Shown here in pieces: positions 25,192-34,402 of a stretch of 64,000 nt of DNA. The stretch spans positions 124,001 through 188,000 of the forward strand of contig CAVZYN010000018.1 in the NCBI GenBank assembly GCA_963779515.1. Direction: 5' to 3'. Below the pieces are notes generated by a model. The model searched no databases, had not been told where the DNA came from, and was given only the letters and a program-made list of their open reading frames with translations. The DNA comes from CAVZYN01 sp963779515. GTDB taxonomy: Bacteria; Pseudomonadota; Alphaproteobacteria; Rhizobiales; Hyphomicrobiaceae. The translations under genes were made by a program, and so were the position numbers. The number at the start of each line of letters is the position of its first letter. Position 1 is the stretch's first letter.

Positions 25192-28144
25192 TCAGCGCGG
25201 TGGCGGCGGGCAAGGCGGTTGATTGGGACCGCCGCACGGTGGCTTCTTCTCTTTTTCCTTCTGGGCGGCCGCCGCCCGTTGCGCGGCCTCCTGTTGCGCG
25301 CGCGCGTTGCTGTTGCTGTTGCTGTTGCGCGGCGCGCTGGGCAGCCTCTTGCTGCGCCCGCTGGCGCTGCTGCGCTTCGGCCGCCGCGCGTTGCTGCTGT
25401 AGTTGTTGCTGTTGCTGCGCGGCGCGCTGTGCGGCCTCCTGCTGCGCCCGTTGCTGTTGCTGTGCTTGCTGAGCGGCTTGCGCGCGTTGACGCTCGGCCT
25501 CGGCTTGTGCCTTTCGCTGCGCGTCCTGTGCGGCGTTCTGCTGCGCGCGCTGGCGCTCGGCGGCCTGCTGCTGCTCGGCTTGTGCCTTGCGTTGCGCGTC
25601 TTGCGCGGCGTTCTGCTGCGCGCGCTGGCGCTCTGCAGCCTGCTGCTGCTCGGCTTGTGCCTTGCGTTGCGCGTCTTGCGCGGCGTTCTGCTGCACTCGC
25701 TGACGTTCGGCGGCCTGATCAGCCTGTGCCTTGCGTTGCGCGTCCTCCGCAGCTTTTGCCGCACGCGCGCGCTCCTGCTCAGCCGCCGCCGCTGAAGGTT
25801 GCGCCGGTGTCGCGGGCTTCGGCGGTTCAGGAGTGGCGGCGGCCTTCGGCGGTGCAGGGGGCGCCGGCGCCGGTGCGACGGGCGGCGTGGGCGGCGGAGT
25901 CGCTGCAGCCTTTGGCAGCGCAGGCGGCACGGTCGGCGTGACCGCCGGTGGCGTCACCGTTGGCGCCGGCGCCGCAGATTTGGCGGCAGCAGGTGGTTGT
26001 GCCGCAGGCGCTTGGCTTGCCGGTTGACCCGTCGTCTGCCCTTGCGCGGCAGCGCCTGCGGGCGGCGTTGGCGCTACGGCTGGTGGCGTCGTGGCCGCAG
26101 CTTTGGGCGGCGCGGCCGGTGCCACGGGCGCAACGGCTGGCGCGGCCGGTACAACCGCCGGTGGGGTCGTCGATTTTGCCGCGGCTGATGGCGTTGCAGG
26201 TTGCCCCGCCGATGCGGCAGGCGCGGGCGGTACGGCCGGCGTTGGCGCCACGGACGGCGTTGTCGCGGCAGCCTTCGGCGGCGATACACTTGGCGCAGTC
26301 GCAGGTGGTGTCTGCGCCGGTATCGTAACTGGCGCCGCAACTGGTGCCGTGACGGCGGCTGCGGGCGCGACCGTGCGCGGCGGCGTTACGGCCTGACCCA
26401 ACGGTGTCGTCAACGGCGTGGGCGCCGCGGGTGCGGCGGCGGGAGTTGTCCCAGCCGGCGCAGTTGCGGCACGGCGTGCAACGGCCGGCGGCAACGATAC
26501 GGCCATCGCGGCAGCACCGGCAGCAGCGCCGGCGGCCACGCCAGCAGCCACAACACCGGTGCTTGGGCCACTGCCCGCCGGAGCGGCAGGGGCGCCGCTG
26601 GCCGGTGGCGTCGCAGCACCGGCGGCAGCCGGAGGTGTTGCAGGTATCGGCGCGCCCGCTGTCCCACCTGCTGGCCCAGGTGTCAGCGCACGCGTGCCCG
26701 GCGCCTGATTATTGATCTGGTTATTGATCACGACCGTCGTGTGGATATTGTTGTGAATGACGTTGTTCGGCGGCGCGACCACCCGGCGCGGCGGCTGCAC
26801 CCAGCGAGCAACGGGAACGAACACCGGCACCGGCAGCACGTAGGCGGCATAAACCGGCGGCGGCGGCGCCAAGCGCACGAACTCCACGGGCCGCGGCGGC
26901 AGATAGTAGCGCGGCGGGCGCGGCGGCGCTGCGAACGCGTAGTACGGGTCGCTGAAGAACACGACGCGTCGTTCGACAAACACGATCTCCTCGCGCGGCG
27001 GCGGTGGGATGTCGTACGCGAACCGCGTGAACGTCACCGGTGGTTCGAGTTCAGCTGAAAGACGGCGCAAGCGGCGGCGCGCATCCCATGCGTGCGGGCC
27101 GTTCGGATAACGATCGAGATAGGTCCAGTAGGCCTCGCGCGTGTCGCGCTGATAGGTGCGGCGCCAGATCAGTGCCTCGCGCCGGGCAGCGATGATCGCA
27201 CGCACGCGCCGGGCGTGGGCGTGGCCAGGGTGCGCATCGAGAAAATCCTGGTAGCCTTCCATCGTGTCACGATCGAGCGCGGCATGATAGGCCTCGTCCG
27301 GCTCGAAATCGCGGACGCGTTTCGTGCGTTTGGTGATGACTTCGGGCTGAACCGCAGGCTCCGGAGCATCATCCGCGCGCTCAAGAAAATAGAACGGATC
27401 GGCGAGCCGGCCGGCGTGCCACGGCACAAAGGCGCCCGCGGTCACCTCGTTGACACGCAGACGCGTGCGCGTGAGCACCTGATCGTGACGCAGCCCCCCA
27501 TCGCGCATCATTTCCGCCAGCGCCTGGGCATAGGCGCCGTAGTCGCCCTTGTCTTCCGGCGCGATTGTGCCTGGTGCGGCGTTATAGGCCATCAGCAAGC
27601 CCGGTTCCGGCTCGACGAGTGCGAGGCCGCCTGCCAGTGGATTGCCGGTCGCGACGAACGCGTTGGCGCGCGCCGCATCGAGCACGACGATGCGGCCCTT
27701 GATTTGCGCGGCGGCAAGGGGACGCAGATAGTCCGCAAGGCGCACCGCATGCACAGGCACGTCCGTGTCGCGTTCGATACGAGCGTCGACCGGCACGAAA
27801 TAGTTCTCGCCCTCGTACTGCAGACCGTGGCCGGCGAGATAAACGAATGCGACGGTTTCGGGGCCCGATTGCGTGACCTTGTCGATGAAGTCGCGCAGCG
27901 AATGGCGCAGCGTATCGCCGTCGACGTCGCGGGCGCCCATGACGTCGAAGCCGGCGGCTTGCAGGGTTTGTGCGATAAGACCGGCGTCGTTCGCTGTAGT
28001 CGGCAAGGTGCCGGACGGATACGCCGCGTTGCCGATGACGAGCGCGATCCGCCGCTCGGGCGCGTCGCTGGCAGCGGCTTCGCGCGGTATGCCGGTCAAA
28101 AGAACCAAGACTACGAAAGCGAGTTTTGCCAATCTTGAAATCAT
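25192..28144 (-). CDS. Secreted caspase-fold protein lacking the catalytic cysteine, with Pro/Ala linker and Gln/Ala-rich tail (frameshift near 3' end)
   Basis: About 980 residues. A signal peptide (LAKLAFVVLVLLTGIPREA) precedes a C14-type domain: RRIALVIGNAAYPSGTLPTT and the His dyad residue in FVYLAGHGLQYEG (H106). Where active relatives have DACR, this protein has VVLDAARANAF, so the nucleophile is Ala158. A basic middle with WDARRRLRRL and a Tyr/Pro part follow, then ~300 residues of Pro/Ala/Thr and a tail of 25-residue repeats. Near 25295-25306, a CG run, one extra base shifts the frame. The corrected end reads AAQKEKEKKPPCGGPNQPPC with a TGA at 25192; uncorrected, the frame runs on to 25094. 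Likely an envelope scaffold rather than a protease. ATG at 28144. Confidence 0.8.
25490..25735 (-). repeat. 75-base tandem repeat inside the caspase-fold gene
   Basis: About three near-identical copies of a 75-base unit code for 25-residue repeats of the form AERQRAQQNAAQDAQRKAQA plus EQQQA. The unit predicts a long charged coiled coil or alpha-helical rod. The near identity at DNA level suggests recent expansion. GC-rich CG and GCT runs in the flanks explain both repeat instability and sequencing trouble. Confidence 0.75.
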
Positions 28145-28613
28145 GTCTCGCGGCCTCTCTTGTTTGCCGAACGACGGCCGGCGCGTCGAGCCACTCGCGT
28201 CAAAAGCGTGCGGCATGACAAGCGAGTACCATGCATGGGCGTTCATGTATCTCGGATGAACGGCACTGCCCACATATGAAAGAGTTGAATTAAGGCCCCG
28301 CCGAACAACAAACGCTACGCATTCGATTACAGGAGTAATTGCGCGCAACTCTCTCCTCCGTCATCCCCGCGACGGCGGGGACCCAAGCAATGTGCGGCAT
28401 ATGCTTGGTTTGCTTGGGTTCCCGCCGTCGCGGGAATGACGAGTTGATGGGGCGGCGCCAATCTGCTCCGATCGCAGACCGCGATTCACTTATTGGTTGG
28501 AGCATCCTAAGGCCCCGCACCCGCCGCCCGCGGACGCGTCCAAGCCCCCTATCCCTCCACACCATTTTTGCCTAGATACGGAGCCAATCCATTGTCCGTA
28601 GGTTCACTCGAGC
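28145..28613. other. 469-base gene-free region upstream of trpA
   Basis: No gene is supported here. It holds the 5' regions of the caspase-fold gene (leftward) and trpA (rightward), so promoters for both must lie here, but no confident -35/-10 pair is seen. The main feature is the palindromic repeat at 28360-28440, listed separately. Confidence 0.6.
28360..28440. repeat. 81-base palindromic repeat
   Basis: Two ~31-base arms (left starting GTCATCCCCGCGACGGCGGG, right ending GCCGTCGCGGGAATGAC) are inverted copies with one or two mismatches, separated by about 19 bases containing GCATATGC. Outer ends read GTCAT and ATGAC. This is the 'CGTCATTCCCGC' type of intergenic palindrome that is found in many copies in alphaproteobacterial genomes; as RNA it would form a very stable hairpin. 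Confidence 0.8.
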
Positions 28614-29435
28614 ATGTCCGACACCCGCATCGATCGCCGTTTTGCCGCGCTCAAGAAGGAGGGTCGCGCCGGGCTTGTCACCTTCACGACGGCCGGTGAT
28701 CCCGACTACGAGACCGCGAAAACGATCCTGTTTGGACTGCCCGGTGCCGGCGCTGACGTCATCGAGCTCGGCATGCCATTTTCCGACCCGATGGCGGATG
28801 GTCCAGCGATTCAAGCGGCGGGTCTTCGCGCGCTGAAGGCCGGCCAGACCATGAAAAAGACGCTGCAGCTGGTGCGTGAATTTCGCGGCGTGGACCAGGA
28901 TACGCCGATCGTGCTGATGGGATATTTGAACCCGATCTACGTCTATCCCGTCGAAACCTTCCTCGATGACGCCAAGGCGGCCGGCGTCGATGGTCTGATC
29001 GTGGTCGATGCCCCGCCCGAGGCGGACGATGAACTATGCCTGCCGGCCATGCGGCGCGGCCTCAATTTCATCCGGCTCGCCTCACCGACGACAGACGCTA
29101 AACGCTTGCCGGTAGTGCTGAAAAACACGTCGGGCTTTCTATATTACGTCTCCATTACCGGCATTACGGGCACGGCGACGCCCGACGCGGGCGATGTGCA
29201 CGCAAAGGTTGCGTCAATCAAGAAAGCAACAACCCTTCCCGTTTGCGTCGGCTTTGGTGTAAAGACGCCTGATCAAGCGCGCGCCCTATCCAAAGGCGCT
29301 GACGGCGTTGTCGTCGGGTCTGCCCTGGTGTCCGCCATCGAGCGAAGTTTAGATAAAGACGGCCGCGCGACTGGTGGAACGGCGGCAGCCGTCCTAGATC
29401 TTGTGCGTAGTCTGGCTGAGGCCTTGCGAAAATAG
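28614..29435 (+). CDS. trpA: Tryptophan synthase alpha subunit
   Basis: Splits indole-3-glycerol phosphate to indole and passes it to TrpB. The 273-residue TIM barrel has the catalytic glutamate in ADVIELGMPFSDPMADGPAI, the aspartate region in VDGLIVVDAPPEADDEL, and the phosphate site FGVKTPDQARALSKGADGVV. All active-site parts are present. trpA-accD-folC follow in the conserved order, with 77 bases between trpA and accD. Confidence 0.97.
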   Translation: MSDTRIDRRFAALKKEGRAGLVTFTTAGDPDYETAKTILFGLPGAGADVIELGMPFSDPMADGPAIQAAGLRALKAGQTMKKTLQLVREFRGVDQDTPIVLMGYLNPIYVYPVETFLDDAKAAGVDGLIVVDAPPEADDELCLPAMRRGLNFIRLASPTTDAKRLPVVLKNTSGFLYYVSITGITGTATPDAGDVHAKVASIKKATTLPVCVGFGVKTPDQARALSKGADGVVVGSALVSAIERSLDKDGRATGGTAAAVLDLVRSLAEALRK

Positions 29436-29512
29436 CGGGCTTCGGCCTAGGCAGGACAAACCGCGACGGTAATTGGCCGGCGCATGCGCGCCGGCCGTGA
29501 AGGAGCAAGACC

Positions 29513-30598
29513 TTGAACTGGATCAACAATGTAGTCAGGCCCAAGATCCGGGGCTTGTTGCCGGCGCGGCGTGAGCCGCCCGACAATTTCTGGTTCAAGT
29601 GTGGCGGCTGTGGCCAGATGGCCGACCGCAAGGCGCTCGAGTCGAATGCGTTCGTCTTTCCGTGCTGCGGCCATCACGAGCGCGTCGGCGCCGACGATCG
29701 CTTGAAAATGATCTTCGATGATGGCGCCTACACCCGCGTGACCGTGAAGCCAGTCACTAGCGATCCGCTGAAGTTTCGTGACGGCCAGCGATATACCGAT
29801 CGCATCAAGGCCGCCAAGACCAAGACCCAACTCGAGGACGCCGTGCTTGTCGGCGAAGGCAAGGTGGCGGGTTGCGAGGTTGTCGCGGCGGCGCAAGATT
29901 TTGGCTTCATGGGCGGGTCGCTCGGCATGGCGGCCGGCGAGGCCGTCGTTACTGGCATGTTGCGCGCCGTCGAGAAGCGTACGCCTTTCATTTTGTTTGC
30001 AGCCTCGGGTGGCGCGCGCATGCAGGAAGGCATCCTGTCGCTGATGCAGATGCCGCGCACGACCATTGCGGTGCAGAAACTGCGTGACGCCAAACTCCCC
30101 TACATCGTCGTGCTGACCGACCCGACCACTGGCGGCGTCACCGCATCTTACGCGATGCTCGGCGACGTCCAAATCGCGGAGCCCGGCGCGCTGATCTGCT
30201 TCGCCGGCCCCCGTGTCATCCAGCAGACCATCCGCGAGCAATTGCCGGACGGCTTCCAGCGCGCTGAGTATCTTCTGTCGCACGGCATGATCGACATGGT
30301 CGTGCACCGCCACCAGCTGCGCGACACGCTGGCGAAGCTGTGCCGCGTGTTGACGGCCAACCGGCCCGGCGAGCACGGCAAGATCACCGCGAAGCGTAAC
30401 GGCTACCTCAATGGCGCCGCGATGGACGGCAAGATGATCGAAAATCTTGCGCGCACCAGCGACGTCATCGAGCCAGAACCGGTCGATGATTCCGAGCGGT
30501 TTGATGCAACGCGCGTCGAAGCCCGCGAACGCGCGAAGCTGGAGGCCGAAGCGAAGGCCAAGAAGGCTGCGCTGCCGAAGAGCAACGGCGCCGCGTAA
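29513..30598 (+). CDS. accD: Acetyl-CoA carboxylase carboxyltransferase subunit beta
   Basis: With AccA it moves the carboxyl group from biotin to acetyl-CoA for fatty-acid synthesis. The 361-residue protein starts with a TTG at 29513 behind GGAG. The N-terminal zinc ribbon is altered: the first pair is normal (CGGC) but the second reads VFPCCGHHE where CPxC is expected, so the third ligand is Phe. The crotonase core is intact: FMGGSLGMAAGEAVVTGM, FAASGGARMQEGILSLMQMP, DPTTGGVTASYAMLGD and ICFAGPRVIQQTIREQLPDG. The tail is Glu/Ala/Lys-rich. Confidence 0.95.
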   Translation: MNWINNVVRPKIRGLLPARREPPDNFWFKCGGCGQMADRKALESNAFVFPCCGHHERVGADDRLKMIFDDGAYTRVTVKPVTSDPLKFRDGQRYTDRIKAAKTKTQLEDAVLVGEGKVAGCEVVAAAQDFGFMGGSLGMAAGEAVVTGMLRAVEKRTPFILFAASGGARMQEGILSLMQMPRTTIAVQKLRDAKLPYIVVLTDPTTGGVTASYAMLGDVQIAEPGALICFAGPRVIQQTIREQLPDGFQRAEYLLSHGMIDMVVHRHQLRDTLAKLCRVLTANRPGEHGKITAKRNGYLNGAAMDGKMIENLARTSDVIEPEPVDDSERFDATRVEARERAKLEAEAKAKKAALPKSNGAA

Positions 30599-30669
30599 CA
30601 ATTCAAGGCGCAGCAACCGCGGCCGTGCTAACTGAGCCGCATTGAAGCCTCGCGCCGAGTTCAAAGTTC

Positions 30670-32017
30670 ATGGCCGTGACCAGTACAACGCTCCTCGCCG
30701 AGCTGAAAACGTTGCATCCGCTTCTGATCGATTTGTCGCTCGGGCGCATCGAGGGGCTGTTGGCCAAGACTCGGCCACCCTGAGCGGAAGCTCCCACCCG
30801 TCATCCACATCGCCGGCACCAACGGCAAGGGCTCGACGACCGCCTATCTGAAAGCGTTCTTCGAGTCGGCGGGTAAGCGCGTGCATATCTACACGTCGCC
30901 CCACCTCGTGCGCTTTCACGAGCGGATTTCGGTGCCAAGCACGGATGGTGTCGCCGATGGCATCTCCCGGCCTATCAGCGAAGCGATGTTGGTGGCGCTC
31001 CTGCAGCGTGTTGCCGCGACCAATGCCGGTGCGCCGATGACATTTTTCGAGATAACGACGGCGGCGGCACTGCTGGCTTTCGCGGAAATCCCGGCCGACG
31101 CTGTTATCCTGGAGGTCGGCCTCGGCGGCCGGCTCGATGCGACCAACGTAATCGCGCGGCCCGCGCTGACAGTTTTGACGCCCATCGCCATGGATCATGC
31201 CGATAAGCTTGGCGACACGATCGAAAAGATCGCATTCGAAAAGGCCGGCATCCTGAAACCCGACGTCACGTCGATCGTTGGCCCGCAACCACCGGAGGCG
31301 CTGGATGTGATTCGCGCCCGTGCCCGCGCCGTGCGCGCGCCGCTCATCACCTGGGGCGAGGACTTCGACACATTCGCACAGAACGGCCGCTTGCTGTTCC
31401 AGAGCGAAGACGAGTTGACCGATTTGCCGCTACCCGCCCTCGTTGGCCCGCACCAGATCGTCAATGCCGGCGTGTCGATCGCGGCCGCTCAGCATCTGCG
31501 ATCGCTCGGCATCACCGATCGCGCCATTGAGATAGGGCTCGGGACCGTCCGCTGGCCGGCGCGCATGCAACGCCTCGACGGCGGCGTGCTGGCCGAACTG
31601 GCACCCCAAGGCGCTGAACTCTGGCTCGATGGCGGGCACAACCCCGCCGGTGGCGCTGTGATCGCGCAGACCTTGGCCGACCTCGAGGAACGCAGCTCCA
31701 AGCCGCTATGCCTGATCGTCGGCATGATGGGGCAGAAGGACGTCGACGGGTTCCTGACGCCGTTCCGCGGCCTTGTACGCCGTATTGTCACCGTGCCGAT
31801 TCCCGGCGCGCACGAGCGGCCGTTCGATCCGGCAGAGCTAGCGGCGCGTGCGCAAAAACTCAGCTTCCGTGCCGAAGCGTCAACGGATGTCGAAGCCGCG
31901 CTTAGGCACCTGCGCGCGACCGAGCATGGACCATTGCGCATTTTGATCTGTGGGTCGCTCTACCTCGCCGGCCGCGTCCTCGCGCTTCAAGACGGCGTCG
32001 AACCGCAGATGAACTAA
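30670..32017 (+). CDS. folC: Folylpolyglutamate / dihydrofolate synthase, frameshifted near 5' end
   Basis: Adds glutamate to folates. The first 33 codons from the ATG at 30670 read LLAELKTLHPLLIDLSLGRI, then EGLLAK, before an out-of-frame TGA near 30780. One base later the correct frame gives the P-loop PPVIHIAGTNGKGSTTAYLK, followed by HIYTSPHLVRFHERIS, LEVGLGGRLDATNVI, TPIAMDHADKLGDTIEKIAF and LWLDGGHNPAGG. One extra base around 30768 therefore breaks an otherwise normal gene of ~448 residues. As folC is normally essential this is probably a sequence error. It closes the aroA-folC block. Confidence 0.92.
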
Positions 32018-32030
32018 GCGCGGCGTTCGC

Positions 32031-32894
32031 TCAATTCGGCCTCGGCGCAAAGACTTTGCCGCCCGTCTTCTTCAGCTCCGGAGGTGCGGTGGGCTTGACG
32101 ATGAATGCGCTCTGGTGGCTCGCGTCCGAGAACCTCACGCCAGCGGCCTTGATCGCTGAGTCCGGCACCTTGTCGAGCGGCGTGTAACGCGGATGATGAT
32201 GCTCGAGATACGGGTTGTTGCGGGCGGCATTGTAGCACGAGATCAACGTCCAGCGACGGTCGGGCGAGCGGTTCTGGTCTGAACGGTGCAGCGTGTTGCA
32301 GTGGAAAAACACGACATCGCCCGGTTCCATCTCGCAGTAAACGGTCTCCATCGTTGCCTTCGCTTGTTCGACGCGCGCGAGATCGGCGCCGACCTGCTTG
32401 CCCTCGAGCAAGCCGTGGTCGATGCGGCCGAGATGATGCGAGCCCTTCAGTACTTGCAGGCAGCCGTTGGCCTTGGTGCATTTGTCGAGTGCCGTCATCG
32501 CCGACGCCATGTACGGAAACAGGCAGCCATTATTGTACCAATAGCCGTAGTCCTGATGCCATTCCCAGGCACCGCCTTCGTGCGGTTCCTTCGCCGTGAT
32601 CTTGGAGTGGTAGTGATAGACCTCGCCGCCCAGCAGGTCCTCCATGGTGTCGACCATTTTGCGCGCGCGCGCGGCCATGCCGTAGACACTGTCGCCGGGG
32701 TGGTTCCATGTCGCCATCTTGGTGACGAGCCCTTCGGCGTCGCCGCGATTGTAGAAGTGGCCGCGAATGGCGGGATCTTTGTCGATCGCCGTCTGCAGCA
32801 GCGTGGCTTCCTCTGCATCGAAGAATTTCCGGATCATGATGTATCCGTCGCGCTCGTAATCCGCGCGCTGCGTTGCGTTGAGAACACTTGGCAT
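32031..32894 (-). CDS. Phytanoyl-CoA dioxygenase (PhyH) family oxygenase
   Basis: An Fe(II)/2-oxoglutarate oxygenase of 287 residues. The iron ligands fit HQD in WEWHQDYGYWYNNG (about residue 118) and the distal His in VVFFHCNTLHRSDQNRS, followed by the oxoglutarate-binding arginine in DRRWTLISCYNA. The N-terminal YERDGYIMIRKFFDAEEATL is typical of the family. Substrates of such proteins vary widely (lipids, secondary metabolites, phosphonates). No partner genes are seen next to it; it converges with folC. Confidence 0.88.
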   Translation of the reverse strand: MPSVLNATQRADYERDGYIMIRKFFDAEEATLLQTAIDKDPAIRGHFYNRGDAEGLVTKMATWNHPGDSVYGMAARARKMVDTMEDLLGGEVYHYHSKITAKEPHEGGAWEWHQDYGYWYNNGCLFPYMASAMTALDKCTKANGCLQVLKGSHHLGRIDHGLLEGKQVGADLARVEQAKATMETVYCEMEPGDVVFFHCNTLHRSDQNRSPDRRWTLISCYNAARNNPYLEHHHPRYTPLDKVPDSAIKAAGVRFSDASHQSAFIVKPTAPPELKKTGGKVFAPRPN

Positions 32895-33097
32895 GGTCGT
32901 CTCCCAGAGTGTGAACCAAGATCCATTGTATCAGGAGTTTGAAGCGTACCAACGCCGGTTCAGCGGTCCATACGCACATGGTCGACCATTGCGGCTGTGG
33001 CACGAGAGGTCAATAGACCGTAGAAGGGTGATCTAATTGACCAAGCGATCGTGGGCTTCTGTGCCGAAGGCGCCAGATGAACGTTAAGATATAGCCA

Positions 33098-33544
33098 ATG
33101 AAGCAAAGGCGAGGACATCTCTACGAGTTGGCCGAGATGCATTGGCGCGTCGGCTGGCCTCCGGACCTGCCACGATCGGCTGCCGCGACGCACATCGGCA
33201 TGTACGTGACGTGGGCGTTGCTGACGGGACTGGGCGATGAGGCTTTCGTCTCCCTCATGCGGGATCGGATCGACGACCTCGACGTCCGTCGGATAACGCC
33301 TGGCCGATTTCTCTTCGAGGATTGCGACGGGAAGTTCGTCGATACCATGCTCTCTGATCACGGCAACGCCTTCACGCGGTGGTATTATTCTGGCGACATG
33401 CGTCAGTATCTCGATGACTACTTCGTCTCGATCCCGGGCAGGTATCCAAGCCTGCCACACTATCCCGACACGTGGGCGAGCTTCGATGCTTTGCGTCCTG
33501 CGATTGATCGCCGGTTCGATGAGTGGCGGGCACGCGGTGGCTGA
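33098..33544 (+). CDS. Hypothetical protein
   Basis: A 148-residue cytoplasmic protein. The N-terminus (HWRVGWPPDLPRSAAATHIG, MYVTWALLTGLGDE) resembles a small uncharacterised family with a conserved ATHIGMxxxWA core. No catalytic motif, signal peptide or membrane segment is visible. The C-terminal half has many Tyr/Asp (YYSGDMRQYLDDYFVSIPGR). The ATG at 33098 has a poor ribosome site. It converges with the next gene after 14 bases. Confidence 0.6.
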   Translation: MKQRRGHLYELAEMHWRVGWPPDLPRSAAATHIGMYVTWALLTGLGDEAFVSLMRDRIDDLDVRRITPGRFLFEDCDGKFVDTMLSDHGNAFTRWYYSGDMRQYLDDYFVSIPGRYPSLPHYPDTWASFDALRPAIDRRFDEWRARGG

Positions 33545-33558
33545 TCGCGCAAGCGGCA

Positions 33559-34270
33559 TCACAATAGCGGCCGCATGATTGGCTCCAGTCCCGACGCCGT
33601 CAGATGTGGCGCGGCTGCGGCTGAGGCGAGAAACGCGAGGAAGTCAGCGGCGGCATCGCGTTGCGTCGATCGGCCGAAGACTGAGCCCGAGAACAGCGTC
33701 GGCGACTGCACGTCGGCCGGCAACGGACCCACAACCTCGATGCCGGGCACCATCATCAGTTCGCTCACCTGCTGGACGGCCAGCGCGCAGGTGCCGTTCG
33801 CCGCAAGCTCCGCGGTGAAGCCCTGCGGGATGATCGTGGCCTTGGCGTTCACCTGATCGGCGATGCCCAGGCGCTGGATGAGGCCGGCGAAGAACACGCC
33901 GCTCGCGCCGATCCGGGAATAGGCAATGGAGTTTGCAGCCAACAGCGCCGCGGTGAGGTCCGCGCGCGAGCCGATCGCTGGCTTTGGTGCGCCCACTTTC
34001 ACCGCAAGACCCACGTAAGATGCGGCAAGGTCAACCGGCGCGCTTGTAACACGCTGCCTTCGCCAACCCTCGAGCAGCTTCTTGCGTCAGGATGGCGACG
34101 TCGACCGCCGCCCCCGCATTGATGTCAGCCAGCAGCGCATTGGTGGGCGCGAACGTGATGGCAAGCTGTGTACCTGAGCGGTGCTCAAAGGCGGCGGCGA
34201 GCGCCGGCATCGCACCCTGGATCGCAAGGGTGGCGAGCACGCGAAGCTCGGAGTAAGGGTGTTGGGTCAT
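33559..34270 (-). CDS. ModA-like solute-binding protein, frameshifted
   Basis: Two overlapping frames form one ~235-residue type II periplasmic-binding fold: ELRVLATLAIQGAMPALAAA, then GTQLAITFAPTNALLADINA and VDVAILTQEAARGLAKAA in the first frame, and LAASYVGLAVKVGAPKPAIG, AYSRIGASGVFFAGLIQRLG, GPLPADVQSPTLFSGSV in the second. One extra base near 34050 separates them. The pattern is that of molybdate-binding-like proteins (extracellular solute-binding), but no signal peptide is seen at the ATG at 34270 and no transporter genes are adjacent, so a cytoplasmic sensor-like role is possible. Confidence 0.7.
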
Positions 34271-34402
34271 GCGTCGTCCCGATGTGTGCCCCACTGCCAT
34301 ACCAGTTTTGCACGGGCGCATGCAGGCCGCGCGCGGTCGGTTGACAGCCGCGATGGCCCCTGCGACGCGTTGGGCGCACCGATTTGAACTGAGAGCTGCC
34401 TC

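Noticed and set aside
25490..25735. Possible CRISPR array
   Set aside because: The repeats are directly adjacent 75-base coding units without unique spacers, inside an open reading frame.
25150..26715. Several overlapping forward ORFs rich in Arg, Ala, Gly, Trp and Cys
   Set aside because: They are translations of the repetitive Pro/Ala/Gln-coding strand in reverse and have no independent support.
27092..28138. Forward ORF of 348 codons opposite the caspase domain
   Set aside because: Shadow of a gene with a clear signal peptide and C14 fold on the other strand.
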